From Macrobrachium rosenbergii (Eukaryota; Arthropoda; Malacostraca; Decapoda; Palaemonidae), in contig NC_089742.1 of NCBI RefSeq assembly GCF_040412425.1, positions 71,551,506 through 71,615,505 on the forward strand: a DNA stretch of 64,000 nucleotides, read 5' to 3'. A program made the translations under genes and the position numbers. This document shows, in pieces, positions 56,870 through 64,000 of the stretch (position 1 is the first letter of the stretch; each line of letters opens with the position of its first letter). The notes below the pieces were generated by a model. It was given only the letters and a program-made list of their open reading frames with translations, was not told the origin of the DNA and made no database searches.

Positions 56870-57690
56870 CAGAAGACTTGTCAGTATCGGTTGACAGCCC
56901 CAGCCCTTATTCATTCTCTTGTCTATCTTGCACGCATTTCTAACTTCCTGGATATTAAGGTCCTGCTCGAACTCTTCTTCGGTCTTCCTCTCATCTTTCT
57001 ACAGAAACCATTTGATTTATACACTTCTCACCAACCTATTGTCCTCCGTTCCCTCTCTGCGTAATCAAAACACCTCAAAGCACTCTTATCTACCTTTTCA
57101 TTCATATCATCTTTTTATCACACCTTTGCCATAATTCATTTCTCACCCTTTCAAACATTCTTACTCGGTCCGCCACACCTCCATACTAAACAGACAATTA
57201 CAAAGTCTTGTACATATTTCTCTTTCACTGACTTCCAACATCCACATTTCACACCCATAAAGGAGAGGAAGCGCAGTTGTTAATTCATAAAATTCAATTT
57301 TTGTTTACATAGACACCCTTCTTCTCTTCCAGATATTTTGTAGAGACCTACTACCATCCTCTCCTCACCACTTCTGTGAGTCACCTCTTCACTCTGCATG
57401 CAGTCAACCTTTATACTTACTTTCAATTGTCTATATGAATCAACCACTTCAATTCTTGGACTCTCAGTAGCAGAAATCATTGTTTCATCCTGGTTTCATA
57501 TTGCCTCTAAAACTTTGTTCTTGATAACATTAACTTTTATTTCGTCAGCTCAAAAACACTTGTAAACCTTTTCACTATATCTGCAGCTTCTCTCTATCAT
57601 CACCAATTAATTCATGAATAGCAATGCTTTTGAGAATCCTCTTCATTTCACAAGCATACAAATTTAGACTATTTCCATCTCATGAAGACC
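56870..57690 (-). pseudogene. LINE RT C-terminal region, minus strand, decayed
   Basis: On the minus strand, 57280-57480 reads IEVVDSYRQLKVSIKVDCMQ then SEEVTHRSGEER and GLYKISGR, fitting VDSYKYLGV-I--D--M-EEV-HR-GEG-KV of crustacean non-LTR elements. Further down the strand, MFERVRNELWQRC and GRPKKS-type wording near 56990-57160 fit the C-terminal RVRNE and GRGRPK region. At least four shifts or stops break it. It is a different stretch and copy from 54780-55500. Confidence 0.7.
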
Positions 57691-58699
57691 TAGTATTTTT
57701 TAAAAGCTCTTCGTCTGTTTAATCGGTATTACAACCCCGGTGCCCATTGGCAGAGCTAGAATAACTATGCTTTCATTTTTCGATCTTACTGCTTTGTTTG
57801 CAATCTGAAACAGCCCCGAAGGAGGTAGCATATAAAATCATGCTGAACGTAAGGGGCATTTGAAATATGGCATTCTTATCCTTGAATTGACTTTACAAAT
57901 GGTGGCAAAATTTCTGGGATTCCTAATATCAAGAGAATTGATGTTATGATTCATTTTATCTGTACAATGTAAAAAAAAAAAAAAAAAACCTGACTTGCTT
58001 CTCAAGAACATGACTTGAGTAGGTAGATAAAACCCAGAAGATCTGAAACAATACCCATAAAAAACAGAAGTCGATTAGCATTTAATCTGAGTCAAAGTAA
58101 AAGATATTCTTTGCTCAGTGTAAGTCACAATTATGTTTCCAATTGGGTTACGACTACTTTTCTTATATTTTACTGTTAGGTTTAATGTTCAGCTTTTCCA
58201 AAGCGAAATGTATTTCAAAGAACGGAAATTAGTTGCCCTGTCACTCTGGTTTCTTTTTTTTGTTATTTTTTACTGGTGCTTGATTTCCATCATGTCATAA
58301 TTTTGGAGTGGGAATGATTAGAACCAGGGTTTTAACAAGTCATCTTCATGGCTTGATACCTCTGATGTAAAGTCATAGAGTCATTTTGGAAAATTACTGA
58401 CAGAACTGAACCTATGACTGGGTCTGCTTTTGTAACCAATATTGCAATAAAAATCTGCAGAAAAATATGGGTCAGTTTGATCTTCACGGATTCTGAGAGA
58501 TAACTGGAATAAAAATCATGATCATGACACTGAACTAGCATCGCAATGGAATCAGATAGAATTGCCTGTTAACAATGTTCTTAACAAATATACATATTTT
58601 TCTTTCACCACTCGCCCGTTTTTTCTGTTAGAGAGGGTGGCACCAGAAAGGTACAATCTTTCACCTTCTCAGGTTGCTAGATTTTCCCCCTTGCCCCCT
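57691..58699. other. Unassigned sequence
   Basis: An A run lies near 57971-57988. A pyrimidine-rich patch at 58660-58730 leads into the SINE. No gene recognised. Confidence 0.45.
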
Positions 58700-58806
58700 C
58701 CCCATTCGCCCGTCCCTTACCGCTGGGTCCTCCTGATGTGCGGTAGACCGAAGTGATTCATGGTCCCAGCAAACGTGAGCGGAGAGCTGCACCGCTCAGC
58801 CACGGC
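58700..58806 (-). mobile_element. tRNA-derived SINE head, minus strand
   Basis: The reverse complement reads GGTGCCGTGGCTGAGCGGTG, a clear tRNA 5' end with an A box (TGGCTGAGCGGT, 58791-58802). It continues with CTCTCCGCTCACGTTTGCTG and a degraded B-box region ACCATGAATCAC. CTCTCCGCTCAC is shared with the SINE at 63590. Confidence 0.7.
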
Positions 58807-59069
58807 ACCCACTTTAGCTGACAGAACTTTCCAAAGGCATGTTGGAAGTTTTTTTTTTTTAATTAATTAATTGATAATTTCAGTCGTACAAATTTTTTTC
58901 TAATCATTTCAGTCTCCTGCCATAAAAAAAATATATCTTTCTCTTTCAAAAATAGATATTTCAGGTATTGCTAACATTCGCTCCTTTTCCTCCAACTTTT
59001 AAATTATATCTTGTAGTTCCGGTTAGTTTTTATATAAACTATTACTGACATTCACTTTTTTCCTGGTAT

Positions 59070-59108
<39 letters not shown>

Positions 59109-59412
59109 ATGAGTTCGCATACATATGACGGCCAGTGAACCCCGTGATGTGGGCAAATCTGTAAATGGCACGAGCGTGGGATGGTAATGGCGCAAGACCT
59201 TCTTACTACTTAACGGTCAGAGGTTTTATGAAGAAGATGGTCCCGGATGTCAGAATTTGCGCAGATCATTTCCCGTCAGCTCTACTGTAGTTCTCCGTCG
59301 GAGATCCATGCATGAGATTCCATGGCAATTATATGGATGCACTCTCAACATCAGTAATAAAGTTATATAGCATTGCTTGCGTGCGATTTGTTTATTAACG
59401 AATATACATATA
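58807..59412. other. Unassigned sequence with a (GA)n tract
   Basis: Poly-T and AATT repeats lie near 58850-58872, and a (GA)n tract at 59073-59101. Nothing else recognised. Confidence 0.45.
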
Positions 59413-59482
<70 letters not shown>

Positions 59483-59483
59483 A

Positions 59484-59558
<75 letters not shown>
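59413..59558. repeat. (TA)n-(GT)n-(TA)n microsatellite
   Basis: TA tract, then (GT)9 and TACTG, then another TA tract of about 72 bp. Confidence 0.97.
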
Positions 59559-59559
<1 letters not shown>

Positions 59560-59566
59560 CTAAAAG

Positions 59567-59639
59567 GACCTCATTCAAACTGGATGGTATCTAATGGATA
59601 CTTGATAATGTGGATAAGAAGTAATTTATATATATATAT

Positions 59640-59692
<53 letters not shown>

Positions 59693-59750
59693 CAAAGGAT
59701 CTCATTCAAACTGGATGGTATCTAATGGATACTTGATAATGTGGACTGTT
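59567..59750 (+). repeat. TA-associated interspersed repeat (family P), two copies around a (TA)n array
   Basis: AAAGGACCTCATTCAAACTG then GATGGTATCTAATGGATACT and TGATAATGTGGA occurs at 59567-59613 and almost identically at 59695-59741, with a TA array at 59627-59690 between. The same family lies at 28466-28535 in reverse. Confidence 0.85.
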
Positions 59751-60145
59751 TGTCCAAGAAAGCTTCTCGAATCTCTTTACATTTTGGACACGCTTGTCAA
59801 TGCACAGAACAATTGTGTATGTGATAAAGCCTATAGATCCTAATGAAGATATAAAATTAAGATATTCTGATGCCCAGGTGAGATTCAAACCCTCATCCGG
59901 AATGTGGTGGTTATATAATCTCATTTGATTCTTCATTTGATATATATCTCATCTTCGTAGTAATTTACTAGTTTATCCAAAAACTTCTCGATCTCTTTAC
60001 ATTTTGGACACGCTTGTCACTGCAAAGCCTTAGATCCTAATGAAGAATAAAATTAAGATATTCTGATGCCCAGGTGAGATTCAAACCCTCATCCGGAATG
60101 TGGTGGTTCGAATCTCATTTGATTCTTCATTTGAATCTCAGTCTT
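59751..60145 (-). repeat. Tandem duplication of about 190 bp with tRNA-like B box
   Basis: TCTCTTTACATTTTGGACAC...GATCCTAATGAAGA...GATATTCTGATGCCCAGGTG...AAACCCTCATCCGGAATGTG occurs at about 59772-59912 and again at about 59990-60108. On the minus strand each copy contains GAGGGTTTGAATCTCACCTG, a good B box, so the unit is probably a tRNA-derived SINE fragment. The second copy has lost several short AT segments. Confidence 0.8.
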
Positions 60146-60184
60146 CGTATACAAGTTTATAAATAATATATCATATTATATATT

Positions 60185-60187
<3 letters not shown>

Positions 60188-60230
<43 letters not shown>
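60188..60230. repeat. (TA)n microsatellite
   Basis: About 43 bp of TA repeat followed by TA/CA variants to about 60260. Confidence 0.95.
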
Positions 60231-60239
<9 letters not shown>

Positions 60240-60394
60240 TATATTTATATATACATACATATTGGGTTAAGTTGCTAACTCTATACTTTCCTCTACCATT
60301 GCTGCAAACCACCGCAAAAGCCTAGCTTCTAGGTACGTTATCAACTGTTTAGTACAAAAGACTCGATAGGTTACAATGGAGTGTAGCCATACTG

Positions 60395-60495
60395 TTCAGC
60401 TTAGCCCAGGACAGGATCTGGATCCTCGCCTAGGAACTGAACCTGAGCTCTTTCGGTAGTAATGTGAGTGATATAACCAGTATTCTCCGGATTAA
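60395..60495 (-). mobile_element. tRNA-derived SINE head, minus strand
   Basis: The reverse complement reads ACTGGTTATATCACTCACAT, ACTACCGAAAGAGCTCAGGT and TCAGTTCCTAGGCGAGGATC. AGGTTCAGTTCC is a B-box match at the expected distance from the degraded A-box region. Confidence 0.55.
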
Positions 60496-60619
60496 CTGTA
60501 TGTTATACAAATGGGATAAGTGAAGATACGTTAGGGAAAGGTCATGTCTTCGCCTAAAATTTACGAAAATTTTCTTCCTTTTGTTTGCTTCTTTTATTTT
60601 CTATATGTATATATATATA

Positions 60620-60627
60620 ACTATATA

Positions 60628-60674
<47 letters not shown>

Positions 60675-60699
60675 ATATGTATATATATAAATATATACA

Positions 60700-60775
<76 letters not shown>
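60620..60775. repeat. (TA)n array followed by poly-T
   Basis: TA tracts with GTATATGTATA and TACAG interruptions, then about 42 T. Confidence 0.96.
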
Positions 60776-60776
<1 letters not shown>

Positions 60777-61359
60777 TAACCGGTCGGTCGTCATTGACAA
60801 CTTGATACCAGATCCTCTCAGAGTAAAGCGGGAAACAAACAAGCTTTAATCCTTGTCTGGATTGATGATAAGGTATTAAATAAACATGATTTATTGCTCA
60901 CAATTATCAGAGCATCTTGATATAACGACCGTTCTAGGTACAGGTATATTTCGGAATGGTGAATATTTTGTAAACGCGGATAAATCATGAAGGAAAAGAA
61001 AAAGGATATATTAATAACAGTGATAACAATAAAAGATGATGATGGTGTTAATGCTAATGATAATGATAACTTAAAAAATACAATAGTAGTAATAACGATA
61101 CTAATAATGAATAAAGAAGAGATGACATCGGTGTCCTACTGTACAGTTAGGTAATTTACCTTGTCTAATGGTCTGTGCCCCCGTGGGTCACCATTATCAT
61201 TCCAAATGACTGAAATCTAATTATGCAACTTATGCAGCAGACATATCTCTTGTCAAAAACTGAATTACCATTCAAAGTTGAAACAGTGTTGGTCCCTTAT
61301 TCCCAAAGTTAATGACCTAAAAATTGAAGACTTCTTCAGTTCTGTTGTTATGTTCTATA
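60776..61359. other. Unassigned sequence with degenerate GAT/AAT trinucleotides
   Basis: 61010-61130 is built of AATAATGATGAT-like words without strict period. No gene recognised. Confidence 0.45.
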
Positions 61360-61500
61360 CATATATAATGTATATATATGTATGTATATAATATATATAT
61401 ATATATGTATGTATGTATATAATATACATATATATACATACTGTATATATATTCACATATATATACACATATAAATATTTATATATAAATATATATACAC
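61360..61500. repeat. Interrupted TA/TATG/TACA repeat
   Basis: Many short TA runs separated by TATG, TACATA and CTGTATA words; an aged microsatellite. Confidence 0.9.
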
Positions 61501-62050
61501 AACAGAAACATAAAATACTAAGATATTTTATAGTGCCACTACTAAAAAAAAATAGTTATTTGCACCATGGTTCCACAACAAAGACATCTGATGATTCAGA
61601 TATCTAACGGAAGTGCGTAGGAAGATGCGCATAACCGACAGGGTGTTTGAAGTTCCCTGTCTACTCAGTACATTAGAAGTTTCTGAAAGTATTCCCTTCA
61701 GCCATAACCCAGACTCCGGGTGTCCATAACCGTCAATGTTGTGACACCAGTTGAATGAAACCCATGACTCATTTGTTTAATAATCAAATGCTTGGTTAAA
61801 TTATAACTATTGAAAGGCGTGCTATTCATTTCAAAAAGAACCTACTTATGAAAGATCGCATGTGCTCGAGCAAATAATCTTTATCAAGTAGAAATTAAAA
61901 AAAAAAAAAGTCCGAATATTTAGTGCCGGAATAGCAACAAAGAACTTTCTTCTGGAATCTTCCCGCAAGGAAAAGAACGTGAACAGTAACAACACAAAAA
62001 CAGGAAAGTCAATAATGATCGTTCGTCACGTGCGCGCCACGCTGTCATAC
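61501..62050. other. Unassigned sequence
   Basis: No gene or repeat recognised. Confidence 0.45.
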
Positions 62051-62051
62051 T

Positions 62052-62440
62052 ATACACACACACACACACACTTCTACCTCACACTACCACACTGGTCTGG
62101 TACTATTTGCCACATTTTCATTCTAAGCATACGCAGTTATCCATACCAAACGTTCACATTAATCACTTAGAATTTTCGGCTATTACAGTCTTCATCTTCT
62201 TTTAACATGCTTTTTTTCCATTTTTTATATGGGGTAAGCACGATGCATTAATCACTTGAAATTATCCATCTAATACTATCACGTTAATCACTTCAATTTT
62301 CCATACCACACTATCACTCTATCACACATAATTCTCTTTGTAATTTTACCATAATTATTACCACATAATATTCCTCATCTAACTAGTCACGCAGTACAAT
62401 TTTCGACGTCACACTTCCACACTAATCACAAACAGATTTC
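62052..62440 (+). repeat. (CA)n tract and degenerate AT-rich minisatellite
   Basis: After a short CA run, words such as CCATACCA or CCACACTATCAC, ATTAATCACTT and GAATTTTCCAT recur near 62139-62175, 62247-62268, 62275-62305, 62308-62345 and 62355-62425. This suggests units of about 37 bp in an eroded array. Confidence 0.55.
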
Positions 62441-63589
62441 CTCATTTCATTAAACAGAAATTTTTTGTTTGTTAGGTGTCTTGTGCTTTCGTCAATAACG
62501 GACAAACCCCTTCCTGCCTGTTCCTGGAGCTGCTGAGTCACCCGCTGCTGGATCTTTGCCAGAAGAGAGAGAGAGAGGAAAAAATATAAAGAGTGTGATT
62601 CATTCTAGTTCTCTTTTCGTTGGGATGTTATAGCATTCTTAATGGTAATGAAGATGCTAATTTCAAACGTTTGATGCGGAATCTTCCAAGAAATGATGAT
62701 AGGTAGGTGACAGAATAAAATGAATGTTTCCCATTAATCCAGAGGAAATGTATACAATAAAAACACACACACGAACGCTTAACACGTATATTTTGTTGGC
62801 AGTGAGCCAGATGTTAAACTACTAGGACGAAGGTCAAAGAAGTCCTTTGTCTCTCCCTCCCTCTCTATTTACATAATTATATATATATTATATATGTGTG
62901 TGTGTGTTTGAAAACAGGGGTATCCATGAGGTCTATTGATTCTGGAAAAAAAAGCTACCCCTGCATAGCCCCTAGACTGGAGTCTTCTTGCCTAGCTTGC
63001 CTGCGCATCAGTGTGAGAACCAAAGCAACAAGTAACGTCAAACTTTGCAGGAATCTCAAAAACTCCTCCCCAAGCACCGCTCCTTCACCATGGATGTCTT
63101 CTGTGCAAGAAGTCGCCATCTTTGTTCAAAAGCAGCCTATTAGCAGTAGGAGTTTCAGGTGCAGTGCAATGAAAGCGACCTGTCTTTCATTTTACACGGA
63201 AGCCAATTTCTTTTCATACGAGGCGACTCCATTACAAATACTGCATTTCTGCGCTGGCAGTGAGTTCGCAAGCTTCGTACCCCTGACCTCTTGCTGTCCC
63301 TCCTGATAAAAGTTTAATCTCACAAAAGGGTAGTTCACACTCATCGAAAAAAATGCAGTGCAAAGCGTTTGTATTACAAGTACCTCCGACTAGGAAGTTA
63401 TGTTTTTGGTACGGTTTGTTTATTTGTCTATTTCTTTTTTCTTTTTTTTACGGGATTACATTTGCGTAGATTCTTACGAAAAATTGACCAAAGGTGAGGA
63501 TCTTAATTAGCCAAAGGCAACTAGAATCTGGGAAAGAATATTTGAACTTTGGAGGCATGCTCACATTCAATAAGTACGTTTAACAGCTT
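62441..63589. other. Unassigned sequence containing a 136-codon open frame
   Basis: A plus-strand frame at 62896-63306 starts inside a TG repeat and has no domain I recognise. On the minus strand the same stretch reads QKCSICNGVASYEKKLASV before a stop, loosely like a Cys-containing transposase N-terminus, but too short to call. Base composition here is more balanced than average. Confidence 0.35.
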
Positions 63590-63765
63590 GATCCGCATAG
63601 CCCAATGGTGCCACTCTCCGCTCACTACCGAGGAACCTGCGTTCGATCCCTCATGCCGGGCCATGGAAGAAAATGGGAGGTTTTCATACGAATGCCAGCT
63701 TGCCTCTGTTGACCAATAAAAAGTGAATTAGGTGTTTGGTTGTTATTTGGCTGTTGTAGATAGAA
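63590..63765 (+). mobile_element. tRNA-derived SINE
   Basis: The tRNA-like head GATCCGCATAGCCCAATGG (A-box region) continues with CTCTCCGCTCAC and the B box GCGTTCGATCCCT at 63639-63651. The body carries CAGCTTGCCTCTGTTGACC then AATTAGGTGTTTGGTTGTTA and TTTGGCTGTTG. CCTCTGTTGACC is shared with 44961-44973, and the body wording is that of a decapod SINE as I remember it. Confidence 0.75.
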
Positions 63766-64000
63766 ATGAAAAACAAGAGACTGGAGTGATCAGTATTGCC
63801 ATACTATATACCATGATAATCATAAATAAAAAAAGAGCCCCGAAGAAGTAATGGTCATCCCAGTAGGATAAAATCATTCAAAAATATTAAGAAACTCTCT
63901 TATCTACACATAATTATCGTCATTAGAAAAAATGTGCGAATTATTCATAAAACTGGTGTTCAATTTTAATCACCTTTCCTTCCCATGTAGAGAGAGAGAG

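Overview
This window looks like non-coding, repeat-dominated nuclear DNA from an animal, most likely a decapod crustacean. The grounds are very long (TA)n microsatellites, many of 60-135 bp, with (CT)n, (CA)n and (ATT)n tracts. There are also tRNA-derived SINEs, decayed non-LTR retrotransposon ends, Tc1/mariner-type elements and a chimeric LTR element, several of which I remember as common in shrimp and crab genomes. That taxonomic call is recollection plus inference, not a database result. There is no sign of operons, bacterial genes or CRISPR, and I find no intact host gene. All long open frames are microsatellite artefacts, transposon relics or unrecognised short frames.

Layout. From 0 to 5 kb a cluster of three different tandem arrays lies back to back: a roughly 88-142 bp unit with C-rich spacers, a telomere-like TTTAGG-rich unit, and a roughly 32 bp unit in some 33 copies. 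It is bracketed by (TA)n arrays. From 6.06 to 13.33 kb lies one 7.3 kb LTR retroelement with roughly 1.37 kb terminal direct repeats. It carries a frameshifted gypsy-type gag with a CCHC zinc knuckle, a decayed retropepsin and a proline-rich zinc-knuckle-like frame, but no recognisable reverse transcriptase, RNase H or integrase. From 13.3 to 28 kb is mostly unassigned sequence with CT/TA microsatellites, SINE pieces and one degenerate 33 bp minisatellite. From 28 to 30.3 kb is a dense block of (TA)n arrays, including two adjacent fold-back elements whose arms flank TA-rich cores. From 30 to 44 kb is mostly unassigned, with a near-palindromic 284 bp fold-back element at 36.2 kb. From 44.9 to 47.4 kb is a nest of SINEs and LINE fragments, with two LINE 3' ends meeting at one (ATT)n tract. 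From 48.7 to 54.7 kb are two related, inactivated Tc1/mariner-superfamily elements with a DD37E-type catalytic spacing. From 54.8 to 57.7 kb are two minus-strand LINE relics. From 58.7 kb to the end are further SINEs, a locally duplicated TA-associated repeat family, a degenerate AT-rich minisatellite and a terminal SINE.

Nothing here works together as a pathway. The window records successive mobile-element insertion, decay and microsatellite growth. The points most worth following are the pol-less LTR element with its extra proline-rich frame, the pair of TA-cored fold-back elements, the DD37E transposase relics, and the recurrent pairing of particular interspersed repeats with (TA)n arrays. 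Element families are named from protein motifs read by eye, and all boundaries are approximate to a few bases unless stated.
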